Of a stretch of 64,000 bases of DNA, positions 21,731-32,235 are shown one piece after another (position 1 is the stretch's first letter; every line of letters starts with the position of its first letter). The DNA comes from Episyrphus balteatus (taxonomy: Eukaryota > Arthropoda > Insecta > Diptera > Syrphidae). The notes beneath the pieces were generated by a model that did not search any database, had not been told where the DNA came from, and saw only the letters and a list, made by a program, of their open reading frames with translations. Location: contig NC_079134.1 of assembly GCF_945859705.1 (NCBI RefSeq), positions 68,382,625 through 68,446,624 on the forward strand, written 5' to 3'. A program made the position numbers and the translations under genes.

Positions 21731-23489
21731 CTCCAGTCAAAGCGTCGGAAAAAAGGGCCTCACCTTGCGATGAGAGGCACTGTCTGTTTTTATTTCATGG
21801 ATCGATGGGGGTATATTTAAAAGGCTTAAACCCAATTTCTCACCACCTGATCATTCTTTTTAGCGGAGTTATTCACAAAAATGCATTTTTTGGGATATTT
21901 TACTTCTAAGCTAATATCTTTGCTCCAGATTATTGTAGACCAAAAAATAAACATACATTCTCTTCCTTATAATATTTTCTATCGTTGTATGTAATTTCAT
22001 TTTATTTGAGTGAGTAAATATAAAATGGCAGCCATTTAAAGTCAAATTCCCGTTGTTAAAAAACACATTTTTGTCATTATTTCGAAAAAAGCTTATATCA
22101 TGATTGACATTTTTCTAACCTATTTTGTAGCCCTGTTCATGTCCTGCATTTTACAGAAAAAATGAGCTCTTTATCACCAAAGATGGCCGAGGTATTGATA
22201 AATGAACGCATGCAAAACCGGTGCGAAAACACCCAAAAATATCGTTTTTTGGGAATAACTCGACTTCAGAATGTCCTACGGCAAAAAATAAAGCAATGAA
22301 TTGTTCGTTACAACATTTTCTATCAATTTAGTGCACAATCTTTTTGTTGAAACAAATAAAAAATAAGTAATATTAAGTCAAAGTCGTTTTTTTGTTTAGC
22401 AAACTCTTGCCTTATTATTTTGCAAACGGTGCGAGTATTGGCTAAGAAAATAAAATATTATTGTAGTCCTTTAAATTATCTACAATTCAAAAAAAAAAAT
22501 TAGCTTTCTACGACCCACGGGAGCCGAGCTGTTATAATTTTAAGAAAGCATTAATCCGAACGAAAATTCAAAAAAATTTCCCTTGTTTATGATTCGAATA
22601 CTAGTTCTCAGTGAGAGGGGTTGTTTTCATTGTTTCTTGTTATAAGAGAATTTGTCTTATGTTTTTTCGTTGGTCATTTGGACCTTTTTTAAAAAATTAA
22701 TTACTCGGCTCGTGTGGGTCGTAGAGAGCTAATTTTTTTTTAAATTGTAGATAATTTGAAGGACTACAATAATATTTTATTTTCTTAGCCAATACTCGCA
22801 CCGTTTGCAAAATAATAAGGCAAGAGTTTGCTAAACAAAAAAACGACTTTGACTTAATATTACTTATTTTTTATTTTTTTCAACAAAAAGATTGTGCACT
22901 AAATTGATAGAAAATGTTGTAACGAACAATTCATTGCTTTATTTTTTGCCGTAGGACATTCTGAAGTCGAGTTATTCCCAAAAAACGATATTTTTGGGTG
23001 TTTTCGCACCGGTTTTGCATGCGTTCATTTATCAATACCTCGGCCATCTTTGGTGATAAAGAGCTCATTTTTTCTGTAAAATGCAGGACATGAACAGGGC
23101 TACAAAATAGGTTAGAAAAATGTCAATCATGATATAAGCTTTTTTCGAAATAATGACAAAAATGTGTTTTTTAACAACGGGAATTTGACTTTAAATGGCT
23201 GCCATTTTATATTTACTCACTCAAATAAAATGAAATTACATACAACGATAGAAAATATTATAAGGAAGAGAATGTATGTTTATTTTTTGGTCTACAATAA
23301 TCTGGAGCAAAGATATTAGCTTAGAAGTAAAATATCCCAAAAAATGCATTTTTGTGAATAACTCCGCTAAAAAGAATGATCAGGTGGTGAGAAATTGGGT
23401 TTAAGCCTTTTAAATATACCCCCATCGATCCATGAAATAAAAACAGACAGTGCCTCTCATCGCAAGGTCAAATGACGCTTTGACTGGAG
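21731..23489. mobile_element. 1.76-kb near-perfect hairpin element, TA-flanked
   Basis: The left arm (21731-about 22540) and the right arm (about 22700-23489) are inverted copies with few differences, around a spacer of about 160 bp. The ends read CTCCAGTCAAAGCGTC and its complement, with TA on both sides (21729-21730, 23490-23491). One arm carries about 12 extra bases near 21749. Shared motifs include AAAGAGCTCATTTTTTCTG and CACCTGATCATTCTTTTTAG. The arms have no coding frame of note. The TA flanks suggest a mariner-type foldback MITE, but the ends are not a standard Tc1/mariner terminus, so the class is uncertain. Confidence 0.75.
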
Positions 23490-23491
23490 TA

Positions 23492-24336
23492 ATAGCTTAT
23501 TGTTTTGATTTTTTTCTGTTATGTACACTTAACTCAAAATCGATCAATTTTGAGATCGGACACTTTGCTTCTGAAACGACGATATGTATATATATATATA
23601 TACAGATAATGTTTATGTTTGACATATATACAATTTCATATTAATTAATTAATTCTTTAAGAACAATGTCAAATCACGCAATCATTTATTTATAAGCTGA
23701 CGATGCTAGCCAATGTAATAATTTTTGGTTATTATATTTTATCTTGTTTTGCATTTTTCTTTTATATGTTTCTCAATATTGAAATTCATTACTAATTCAA
23801 AATATTTATAACAAAGCAAATAAATAAATATCTTCGTAAAATATTCTCAATTTGAAATATAAATTCATCTACTATTTAGAACATAGTTAAAGGTTTTTTT
23901 GCATTTGATTTTTTTATAAAGATTTATTATGATTCAGTAAACAGCATTCCAATACGCAATAAGAAGAAAGTTAGGCCTAAAAACTCCTGGTACAAGCAAA
24001 TGCAAAAACACCAGCATTTTCAGTTTGCCTCAGAAATGGCACAATACAAAACCGGGAGGCTTGCTGTCGATTTCTGAGGTCAACCCGGCAAACCCCACAG
24101 GCGAATCACTTGTATGATGCAGAGACATGGGAGAGTTGTGATCCTATCGAGATCGTAACAGCGCCGAATAAAAAATAAAGGAGGAAGATTATGCTTCAAT
24201 CACGCTTTTTCGTCGATTTTGACAACTGCCAAAAGTTTTACCATACGAAATCTGTGTAACCTCTCACAGTCACCCACATAATTATTGGGCCAAAAGTGAT
24301 TAAAAAAAATAAAAATTACAACACTATACTCTATCC
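23492..24336. other. Spacer with one higher-GC patch of unknown origin
   Basis: The sequence is mostly AT-rich. Around 24040-24180 the composition is richer in G and C (GAGGTCAACCCGGCAAACCC, AGATCGTAACAGCGCCG) and ends in AATAAAAAATAAAGG, which could be the 3' end of an old LINE or SINE. I cannot identify a family. Confidence 0.35.
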
Positions 24337-25174
24337 CAGGCATGTCAAACTTGCGGCCCGCGGGCCGCATGCGTTCACATTTTTATTAATTTTGAGTTTT
24401 AGATTATAATTTAGATTTTCAGCTTTTGACACACATGCACCTCCTTTTTTTTCCTAATCAACAAATAAATATGGGACAAAACCAAAATAGTAAATTTTAT
24501 AAGATCTCGTGGCTTAAATCAGGGTAAGTTATGTGATTTCTTAAAATGAACTAGGAAGCGAATATTCTGAGTTAACCTACAAACGATTTTGGGGCTTTGG
24601 AATTTTTTTAGTTTTTAATGATAAAAGTCTTTAAACCAGCATGTCTTGCTATCTAAAATGGTTGCAGAGTTTATAATTCATGATACCTACCTAGATGTAT
24701 CAAAATATTTATTGAGTTAAACTCAAAACTGCGAGAAAAATTCATAATAATAATAACGAATATGTGAACAAATGCAACATTCAAATGCAAATTTCACATT
24801 AGGTACCTGTCGATGGGAGCAGTTATTTCAGTCATTAAGAGGAATGAGTTACCTATAAAATCCTGAATAACTAACGTTGGTCTGAGAAGAAAATGGTTAA
24901 TGAAAAAAAAAATAGTTTCCTCATTTTTGCTGTTTTTTTACAAAATTCTTTTACATATAAAAATTGTAGCTTAAGACTGGGTTCCCTTTTTCAGCAAAGT
25001 CAAATCTCATGTAAAAGCATTTGTGTGTATTAGTGAATGTGTTTCGCTCTCTCGCCATCGAATTCTCTGGTTTTTTACTCTCAGGATGTTGGTTATGGTT
25101 TTCATTCATTGTCTCTTTGTGACATCGCCATCGCACTCACGCGTGCGGGGTGACATGCAAATGGATGTAGGTAT

Positions 25175-25670
25175 TGTAATGTTTTATTCCGGGTTCACAA
25201 TAAAACTTATTTAATTTCCACTTATATTTCCGTTCAAATAAGAACACTTTTTATTTCAACTCAATTTACTTTTATTATTCGCTCAAACAAACACACTTTT
25301 AAATCACTTTATTTACTACTAACAATTCGCAACACTTTATTTCACTTTGTACTGTACTCTTTCACTTTCAAGATTAAACTGTCCCCGGTCGGTGTCTACG
25401 CTGCCTTTTATACCGGAATCTCGAGACTCGAGAACGTCCTCGAAGGCTCTCGTCCCTGCCTCTCGAAACTTCCTTTCCAGGAAGGGGCACTTCATACTTC
25501 CAGTCTAGTGGGATATTTTTAGATGTGTTCAGTGAGATATTTTTAGATGTGTTCAGTGGGATATTTTTAGATGTGTTCAGTGAGATATTTTTCTTAATTA
25601 CTAAAGGTCCGTTCACATTTCTACCTTTCAGACTTTTATCTTAAAAGTAGTTCAGTAATTCATCGTTACA
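25175..25670 (-). repeat. 3' LTR of the gypsy element
   Basis: On the minus strand the LTR starts TGTAACGATG and ends AACATTACA, with canonical TG..CA ends. It contains alternating repeats of GATATTTTTAGATGTGTTCA (about 25 bp each) at 25511-25590. It appears identical to the LTR at 30483-30978 except at the terminal base of the latter. An 80-codon frame within it (25374-25616) is produced by those repeats and is not a gene. Confidence 0.9.
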
Positions 25671-25683
25671 TTGCCCCCCTCTT
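25671..25683 (-). promoter_or_regulatory. Polypurine tract next to the 3' LTR
   Basis: On the minus strand AAGAGGGGGGCAA sits directly before the LTR start TGTAACG. A purine run here is where plus-strand DNA synthesis is primed in LTR retrotransposons. The stop codon of the pol frame overlaps its first bases. Confidence 0.8.
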
Positions 25684-28528
25684 AGGATTGTTCGTCCCGA
25701 ACAACTCCATTGCTTCTATCACCATTATAACGATGTAAACGGTCACAATGAACTACCTTTAGTTTGCCTCTTACCCCTCTTTGTATACGGTAAACCACGT
25801 CGTTAATTCTGGTTATTACTGTGTAAGGGCCTTCCCAGTTTTGTTGTAGCTTCGGTGATAGTCCCTTTTGTCGGTGGGGATTGTAAAACCACACAAGTTC
25901 TCCTTCTTGAAACCCTGTTGCTGTCGCTCGTGCGTCATATCTTGTTTTCATCCTGTCACTAGACGCTTTTATATTTGTCCTTGTCCGTTGGTGAATGTCA
26001 GCCAGTGTTCCTTTCAGGTTATCTACGTACTCATCCATTTCATGTGGCTCGTTTGGAACACTTCCAAATTTTATCTCACTTGGCAGGCGTATTGTTGAGC
26101 CAAATAGGACTTCCGATGGTGTATGTCCAGTAGAACTATGTGTTGCACTTCTATAGGCCATCAAGAATAATGGAATATGTCGGTCCCAGTCTCGTTGATT
26201 ATCATTGACTACTTTTGACAGGTGTTCCTTAAGTGTCCTGTTAAATCGCTCAACCATCCCATCAGATTGTGGATGAAGCGGTGTTGTTCGCGTCTTCTTG
26301 ATGCCAAGGAGTGAGCAAACCTCTTGAAAGATCTTAGATTCGAAGTTCCTTCCTTGGTCGGAATGAAGTTCCATGGGTACTCCGAACCCGCTCACCCAAT
26401 GAAAGACAATCTTATCCACAACTGTTTTGGTTTCCTGGTTTGGAATGGCAAATGCCTCAGGCCATTTGCTGAAGTAGTCCATCACTACAAGGATGTATCG
26501 ATTTCCGTTGTTGGTTTCAGGAAAAGGACCTGCTACGTCTATTGCAATTCTCTCAAAAGGCGCACCCACATTGTACTGCTGCATCTTGCTTTGGATTTTT
26601 CTAGCTGGTCCTTTGCTAGCGGCACAAGTATCACATTTTCGGCACCACTTTTCAACGTCTTCTCTCATACGTAACCAGTAGAATTGCTGTCGTAGCTTTT
26701 CCAGCGTCTTGTTGATGCCTAAGTGGCCTCCAGAAGTTCCACCGTGCATCTCTCGGAGAACATCATTTACCTTTGACTGAGGTACGACTAGCTGCATTAC
26801 ATAGGATTTACCATCTGCGGATTCCCACTTACGCCTGAGTAGCCCTTCTTGCACATGAAGTGAATCCCATTGTGCCCAATATGCTTTTAGAGTGGGGCTT
26901 CGGTCGGAGATGTCGGCCCATTCTGGTTTCTCTTGATGTTCCTTCCATGCAAGGATGGGTTCGATGTCCGAATCTTCTTGTTGGGCCATTCTGAGTTCTT
27001 CATTACTCCAGCCGCAAATGGGATCAGCTCTCGTTCTTCTAACAGCGACAACTTCCTTTTCTTCTAGTCGTGTGCAATGCTTGCAGTCTTGCTTGCACGG
27101 GCGCCGAGATAATGCGTCTGCATTTGAATGCAGCTTTCCTCTTCGATGTTGAATCTGACATTGATACGTCTGAAGTATCTCGATCCATCTTGCTACTTGA
27201 CCCTCTGGATTTTTGAAGTTCAAAAGCCAATTTAGTGCACCATGATCTGTGCGAAGAAGGAACTTCTGTCCATAGATGTACTTATGGAAGTGCTTTGTTG
27301 CCAATACTAGAGCTAGAAGTTCCCTTCTGGTCACGCAATAATTTCTTTCTTGTTTCGAGAGTACCTTGCTGAAATAGGCAACGACCTTTTCTTCTCCGTC
27401 ATGAACTTGCGATAAAACAGCACCAACTCCAACATTACTTGCATCTGCGTCAATGATGAATTGTTTGCCTGGAGTCGGATAGGCCAGCACAGGAGCTTCA
27501 CATAACCGCAGCTTTAGTTCCTGAAAGCTTTTCTCACACTCACCTGACCATTTAAAGGGTTTACCCTTCTCCGTAAGTTGGTGCAAGCTTTTGGCGATTC
27601 TCGCAAAATCCTTCAAAAATCGTCGATAGTACGTTGCCAGACCCAGGAAACTCCGAAGTTGATGCTTGTCCTGAGGGGTTGGCCAGTTCTTCACAGTGTC
27701 AACTTTTTCAGGATCAGTCTTCACTCCTTGGAATGAGATGATATGCCCCAAATATTTAACCTCGGTCTTGAAAAGTGCACATTTCTTTGGATTCAACTTA
27801 AGATGTGCTTCTCGTAGCCTCTGGAATACAGCCTTTAGGTTTTCACAATGGTCATCAAATGTTTTTCCGTAAACGATGACATCATCCAAATAGACTAGGC
27901 AAGATTTCCAGGTTAATCCATTCAAAACGCACTCCATCAAACGCTCAAAAGTAGCTGGGGCATTACATAGCCCAAACGGCATGACATTAAACTGCCACAG
28001 ACCATTTCCTGTGGAGAAAGCCGTCTTTTCCCGATCTTCTGGATGGATTTCCACCTGCCAGTAGCCACTCTTCAAATCCAAAGTCGAAAACCATTGTGCT
28101 CCTTCCATTGCATCTAGAGTATCACTGATTCTTGGCAGTGGGTAGCTGTCTTTCTTCGTCACATCATTCAGCCTGCGATAGTCGACACAAAATCGAGTGC
28201 TTCCATCCTTCTTTTTGACGAGAACTACCGGTGATGCCCAAGGGCTTTTGGAATTTTCGATTAGCCCGTCTTTCTTCATTGTTGTTATCATTTCTTCAAC
28301 TTCACCTTGTTTGGCCAAGGGGAGACGTCTTGCTGGTTGACGAATCGGCCTAGCATCTCCTGTATCGATTCGATGCTGCACCAGTTGTGTTCGGCCGTAT
28401 TGCCCGCTGGGTGAAGAGAAGATATCAGCATATTCATGAAGAAGCCTTCCCGCAACATTAAGCTGATGTTGACTCAGGTTGTCTGAATTGAGAATTTGTT
28501 TCTTTAGTTTCTCCGAGTTCATAGTCAT
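25682..28528 (-). CDS. Pol polyprotein: RT, RNase H, integrase (Ty3/gypsy)
   Basis: This 948-codon frame encodes the replication and integration enzymes of the retrotransposon. Reverse transcriptase spans about residues 60-290, with FCVDYRRLN, LDLKSGYWQV and the catalytic YLDD at 213-216. RNase H follows at about 355-475, beginning IIDADAS. Integrase has its zinc-binding residues at H595, H602 and C632/C635 and a DD35E triad at D664, D724 and E760, then a GPY/F-like C-terminal tail (WEGPYTV). The frame is open throughout. Its first ATG lies just inside the duplicated 206 bp, so in the parent element RT was probably continuous with the upstream protease in one polyprotein. The stop lies 12 bp before the 3' LTR. 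No other retrovirus-like gene follows it. Confidence 0.93.
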   Translation of the reverse strand: MTMNSEKLKKQILNSDNLSQHQLNVAGRLLHEYADIFSSPSGQYGRTQLVQHRIDTGDARPIRQPARRLPLAKQGEVEEMITTMKKDGLIENSKSPWASPVVLVKKKDGSTRFCVDYRRLNDVTKKDSYPLPRISDTLDAMEGAQWFSTLDLKSGYWQVEIHPEDREKTAFSTGNGLWQFNVMPFGLCNAPATFERLMECVLNGLTWKSCLVYLDDVIVYGKTFDDHCENLKAVFQRLREAHLKLNPKKCALFKTEVKYLGHIISFQGVKTDPEKVDTVKNWPTPQDKHQLRSFLGLATYYRRFLKDFARIAKSLHQLTEKGKPFKWSGECEKSFQELKLRLCEAPVLAYPTPGKQFIIDADASNVGVGAVLSQVHDGEEKVVAYFSKVLSKQERNYCVTRRELLALVLATKHFHKYIYGQKFLLRTDHGALNWLLNFKNPEGQVARWIEILQTYQCQIQHRRGKLHSNADALSRRPCKQDCKHCTRLEEKEVVAVRRTRADPICGWSNEELRMAQQEDSDIEPILAWKEHQEKPEWADISDRSPTLKAYWAQWDSLHVQEGLLRRKWESADGKSYVMQLVVPQSKVNDVLREMHGGTSGGHLGINKTLEKLRQQFYWLRMREDVEKWCRKCDTCAASKGPARKIQSKMQQYNVGAPFERIAIDVAGPFPETNNGNRYILVVMDYFSKWPEAFAIPNQETKTVVDKIVFHWVSGFGVPMELHSDQGRNFESKIFQEVCSLLGIKKTRTTPLHPQSDGMVERFNRTLKEHLSKVVNDNQRDWDRHIPLFLMAYRSATHSSTGHTPSEVLFGSTIRLPSEIKFGSVPNEPHEMDEYVDNLKGTLADIHQRTRTNIKASSDRMKTRYDARATATGFQEGELVWFYNPHRQKGLSPKLQQNWEGPYTVITRINDVVYRIQRGVRGKLKVVHCDRLHRYNGDRSNGVVRDEQS

Positions 28529-28760
28529 CTGTGTATCTACCTCGTTGATCTTAGTTATTGCGGCGGTATATCGATTCGATGCTGCACCAGTTGTGTTCGG
28601 CCGTATTGCCCGCTGGGTGAAGAGAAGATATTAGCATATTCATGAAGAAGCCTTCCCGCAACATTAAGCTGATGTTGACTCAGGTTGTCTGAATTGAGAA
28701 TTTGTTTCTTTAATTTCTCCGAGTTCATAGTCATCTGTGTATCTACCTCGTTGATCTTAG
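28529..28760 (-). repeat. 206-bp tandem duplication at the protease-RT junction
   Basis: The sequence covering about 28350-28555 is repeated at about 28556-28761 with one or two differences. Both copies encode the same segment (NSEKLKKQILNSDNLSQ). The unit is 206 bp, not a multiple of three, so the upstream frame hits a stop at 28555 and RT resumes in another frame. The decayed relative near 59570-59960 shows protease running into RT without the duplication. The duplication therefore arose in this copy or its recent lineage. Confidence 0.85.
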
Positions 28761-30555
28761 TTATTGCGGCCACAGATTCACATTGCCCAACAACTTCTCC
28801 TTTCTTAAGCTTGATTGGGTACGGTTTGATGTTAAGTATCCGTACAGGTACCATGTTGTTCTTTGGTGCCACAAGAGTCTTCCCGATGATGATGTTTTCG
28901 GAACTTTGCTCAACTTCTGGTTCAACCATGAGGTATCGATGGCTTCCAAAGTTCCCCTTTAACTTGGTCCACACAAAAACTTCTGAAGAAGGAGGCAGGC
29001 ACATGTCTTCTTTGATGACAGTTCTAATTGTTGTCGAGTTTTCGTTGCCATAGACCATTGGAATCTCTACATTTCTGTATTTCAGGACTTGATTACCTAT
29101 ATCCAAAATGATTCCATGCTCCTTCATGAAGTCGATTCCAATGATGCACTCGTCACATATATCTGCCACCAAAAACACATGTGAAAACTCTAGTTCAGCT
29201 ATACGGATCGTAAGACGAACTTCTCCGTACACCCTTGCTGCTTCTCCTGTGGCGTTCTTCAGACGGTAGCTGTTGGTGTTATGTAGCCATGTCATCTTCA
29301 CCAAGTCTCTTCGTACAATGGAGGCGGTGGCACCGGTGTCAATTGTAGCCACGTGTTGTTTGTTGTTTATGGTCGCCTCCACTGTCAGACTTTTGTTGTC
29401 TCGTTTAGTCTGTGAGACTTGAATTGTGGTTCTGGGGCCATCGATACCAGAAACCAGCTTCTGCCCCTCGAAGTTGGTTCTTACTCGTTTCCCCGAGTGG
29501 GAATCAAGTTGAGGATGAGCGTTGGTTGTATCGCTTACCTGTTGTTGGGCAATATTCCTGTTTCCACAGTGTTGGCAAGCAGTTCTTCTTGGTGGCAATC
29601 TGCACTGCCGCTGGAGATGTCCGGTCTTGTTACAGTTCCAGCATCGAGCAGCTCCGTCCCTCTGGTTTCTTTGGAATGCGAGTTTTTGACAAGAGCATTC
29701 TTCCACTGCAACTTCTCTTACCCGATGAACGCCTTGAGAAGCCTGTTCTGCTGCTTCCATAGTCAGTGCAAACGCTAATGCTTCAGGAAGGGAACGTTTT
29801 CCAGCTGTTCGAATTGCTCGCTGAAGATTTATATCAGATACAGCACGTACAAAGGCTTCTGTCGCAAACTGATTGATAATGTCGTCTCCTGCTGTCGGAT
29901 ATGCCAGATGAGCTAACCTTTCAATATCTGCTTGGAGTTGTTGCAGAGTTTCTCCTCTTTTCTGGACTCTTGTATTGAGTTGGACGCGGAAGACTTCCTG
30001 CATATGGCCATCTCCAAAGCGTTTTTCAATGACCTGGACAAGAGCGTCAAAGTTACCATTCTTTTCTGGTGGTAAAGTTTGTAACAACTCAGCAGCAGGA
30101 CCTCTAAGAGCAAGAGTCAGCGCTATACATTTGTCTTCGTCATCCCAGCCATTTGTTGTTGCAGCTGCCTCAAACTGTTTCTTGTAGATCGACCAAGAAC
30201 TTTGTCCATCAAATGTTGGTGGATGCATTTCCTTCTTCTTTGGGTACTCACCAGAACTTTCTCGGATCTTAATTTTCCGAACCTTGTCAAGTTCCTCAGT
30301 AATACTTTGCATTTTAACTTCCATTTTTTCAAATTTGTCATCCACTTTCTCGAACTTTCCTTCTACTTTCTCGAGTTTTTCTTCAACTTTCTCGAACTTT
30401 TCTTGAGATTGCTTTTCAACGCCTTTGATGGAAGCATCAATAGCAACGAACTTGTTCTCGATCGCGTCAAGCTTACCTTGTAAGTAATGTTTTATTCCGG
30501 GTTCACAATAAAACTTATTTAATTTCCACTTATATTTCCGTTCAAATAAGAACAC
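28555..30555 (-). CDS. Gag-protease frame of the gypsy element
   Basis: This 666-codon frame holds the Gag capsid/nucleocapsid protein and an aspartic protease. Residues about 47-90 are a charged coiled-coil-like stretch with repeated EKFEKVE and EKLEKVE. A capsid-like region covers about 110-275. A CCHC zinc knuckle, C305-X2-C308-X4-H313-X4-C318, binds RNA, and a partial second cluster (CQHCG) follows. The protease active site is DTGA at 406-409. The last part repeats the first 55 residues of the RT frame and then stops because of the 206-bp duplication. The first 24 or so codons read out of the LTR, so the nominal ATG at 30555 is doubtful: the normal leader, primer-binding site and Gag start seem to be missing. 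Confidence 0.85.
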   Translation of the reverse strand: MFLFERKYKWKLNKFYCEPGIKHYLQGKLDAIENKFVAIDASIKGVEKQSQEKFEKVEEKLEKVEGKFEKVDDKFEKMEVKMQSITEELDKVRKIKIRESSGEYPKKKEMHPPTFDGQSSWSIYKKQFEAAATTNGWDDEDKCIALTLALRGPAAELLQTLPPEKNGNFDALVQVIEKRFGDGHMQEVFRVQLNTRVQKRGETLQQLQADIERLAHLAYPTAGDDIINQFATEAFVRAVSDINLQRAIRTAGKRSLPEALAFALTMEAAEQASQGVHRVREVAVEECSCQKLAFQRNQRDGAARCWNCNKTGHLQRQCRLPPRRTACQHCGNRNIAQQQVSDTTNAHPQLDSHSGKRVRTNFEGQKLVSGIDGPRTTIQVSQTKRDNKSLTVEATINNKQHVATIDTGATASIVRRDLVKMTWLHNTNSYRLKNATGEAARVYGEVRLTIRIAELEFSHVFLVADICDECIIGIDFMKEHGIILDIGNQVLKYRNVEIPMVYGNENSTTIRTVIKEDMCLPPSSEVFVWTKLKGNFGSHRYLMVEPEVEQSSENIIIGKTLVAPKNNMVPVRILNIKPYPIKLKKGEVVGQCESVAAITKINEVDTQMTMNSEKLKKQILNSDNLSQHQLNVAGRLLHEYANIFSSPSGQYGRTQLVQHRIDIPPQ

Positions 30556-30978
30556 TTTTTATTTCAACTCAATTTACTTTTATTATTCGCTCAAACAAAC
30601 ACACTTTTAAATCACTTTATTTACTACTAACAATTCGCAACACTTTATTTCACTTTGTACTGTACTCTTTCACTTTCAAGATTAAACTGTCCCCGGTCGG
30701 TGTCTACGCTGCCTTTTATACCGGAATCTCGAGACTCGAGAACGTCCTCGAAGGCTCTCGTCCCTGCCTCTCGAAACTTCCTTTCCAGGAAGGGGCACTT
30801 CATACTTCCAGTCTAGTGGGATATTTTTAGATGTGTTCAGTGAGATATTTTTAGATGTGTTCAGTGGGATATTTTTAGATGTGTTCAGTGAGATATTTTT
30901 CTTAATTACTAAAGGTCCGTTCACATTTCTACCTTTCAGACTTTTATCTTAAAAGTAGTTCAGTAATTCATCGTTACA
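30483..30978 (-). repeat. 5' LTR of the gypsy element
   Basis: It matches the LTR at 25175-25670, but the last base on the minus strand is T instead of A. It is followed at once by Gag-coding sequence (TACAAGGTAAGCTTGACGCG). An 18-nt tRNA-complementary primer-binding site is normally expected here. None is recognisable, so the LTR-gag junction looks like a deletion. Confidence 0.9.
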
Positions 30979-30982
30979 GTAT

Positions 30983-31589
30983 TATACTACATAGATCTTT
31001 ATATGGATATGGTGTTTGTGGACGAAAACTGGTTTGAAATTCAATATTTTCATGAAAGATTTCTGGAGTGTATACCTATTTATTTTTGAAATGAAAACTT
31101 GTTTCCATGTTGCTGTTGTGGATGGCATTTGAGTTTTTTGTGTATCAGAGAAATTTTTTGCATTATAATAATAATTATAGTTGTTCAGCGGAGAAGCAGG
31201 TAGAGGATGTGTTATATGGGTGCATTAATATAATATACTTGACAGTATCCTTTGTGTAGTTTGTATAAAAATATGAGTAGATGCGCAGAAGGATTGGTTT
31301 TCAGGTTCTTGCTCACTTTTCAGTTGTTCTTCGTTGAGCAATTTTTTATCTCGCACACGCGCGTGCCGGCTGACATGGAAATGTATTTACTTACAATATA
31401 TAGAATGTTTAGGTTCTTATCTATATGTTGTTTGAGGATGGACTCGATATCAATCCAATTTACTTTCAACACCTTTTTAATAAAGATTTTTTTAGAGTCA
31501 CCAATGCAATGAACTCAGTTGAATCGATTTTGTTTTTTATTTACCTATACCTACATTATTAGGAAACAAAAATAAGGCAGCATTAATAA
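30983..31589. other. hAT-like element interior, no gene recognised
   Basis: This AT-rich sequence continues the host element to the right of the gypsy insertion. It contains TTTTTATCTCGCACACGCGC near 31350, resembling 25130-25160 left of the gypsy insertion. An 86-codon frame at 31252-31512 has no recognisable domain. Confidence 0.4.
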
Positions 31590-32232
31590 CACTGGTCAAC
31601 AAAATTGAACTTTTTTTTGCCACAAGAACCAAGATATACTTTTCTATAGGTTTTTGATATGCTGAACTCGAATCTGAAGTCAAAAAAAATTTGATTGGCC
31701 TCCGTTTTTGAGATATAACCGTTATAAAATGCTGAAAAACGTCATTTTGGCTCTTTTCTAGCTTCTGTTTTTATGTGGGGTAATTCATTATAAACAAATT
31801 TGTTGCCAATAGCATTTTTCTGATTGCGCATTCGACTTCAGCAACTCAAAAACCTTTAAAAAAGTATATTTTGGTTCTTGTGGCAAAAAAAGTTTAATTT
31901 GTTTGGCCAGTGCTATTTCTGAGTCAAAGACCACTCCTTAAATTTTAAATATCTCGGGAAGTAAAAAAGATATCGGAAAGATTTAAACATTTTTTGAAAG
32001 AATAAAACCAGTTCTTATAGGAACCGTTACAAATTTTTTCATAAGGAACTACCCCACATAAAAACATAACCTCGAAAACAGCCAAAATGACGTTTTTCGG
32101 TATTTTCTAACGGTAATATTTCAAAAACGGAGGCCAATAAACATTTTCTGACTTCAGATTCGAGTTCAGCATTTCAAAAACATATAGAAAAGTATATTTT
32201 GGTTCTTGTGGCAAAAAGCTTGTTGACCAGTG
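31590..32232. mobile_element. 643-bp palindromic MITE with TAA flanks
   Basis: The ends CACTGGTCAACAA and TTGTTGACCAGTG open inverted arms that share GCCACAAGAACCAAGATATA-like sequence, GAATCTGAAGTCA and TTTATGTGGGGTA. TAA lies on both sides (31587-31589, 32233-32235). A second, partial copy lies at about 37595-37715. The arms are similar but diverged. No coding content. Confidence 0.7.
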
Positions 32233-32235
32233 TAA

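Larger units (their letters stand above)
25175..30978 (-). mobile_element. Ty3/gypsy LTR retrotransposon with GTAT TSD
   Basis: Two LTRs of about 496 bp (25175-25670 and 30483-30978) that look identical flank gag-protease and RT-RNase H-integrase frames on the minus strand. GTAT lies on both sides (25171-25174, 30979-30982). The order protease-RT-RNase H-integrase with a GPY/F-type integrase tail is that of Ty3/gypsy (Metaviridae). No env-like frame is present. The near-identical LTRs suggest a recent insertion. Two defects are visible: a 206-bp tandem duplication between protease and RT that breaks the frame, and no recognisable primer-binding site or leader next to the 5' LTR. A decayed relative lies at 56888-60944. 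Confidence 0.92.

Noticed and set aside
24040..24180. Possible tRNA-derived SINE
   Set aside because: The GC-rich patch shows no A/B box or cloverleaf I can support.
24353..24368. GC palindrome as a regulatory operator
   Set aside because: It lies in the subterminal region of the hAT-like end, where such GC-rich palindromes are part of the element.
25374..25616. 80-codon frame with NISLNTSKNIPLNTSK repeats
   Set aside because: Produced by the short tandem repeats of the LTR and present identically in both LTRs; no support as a gene.
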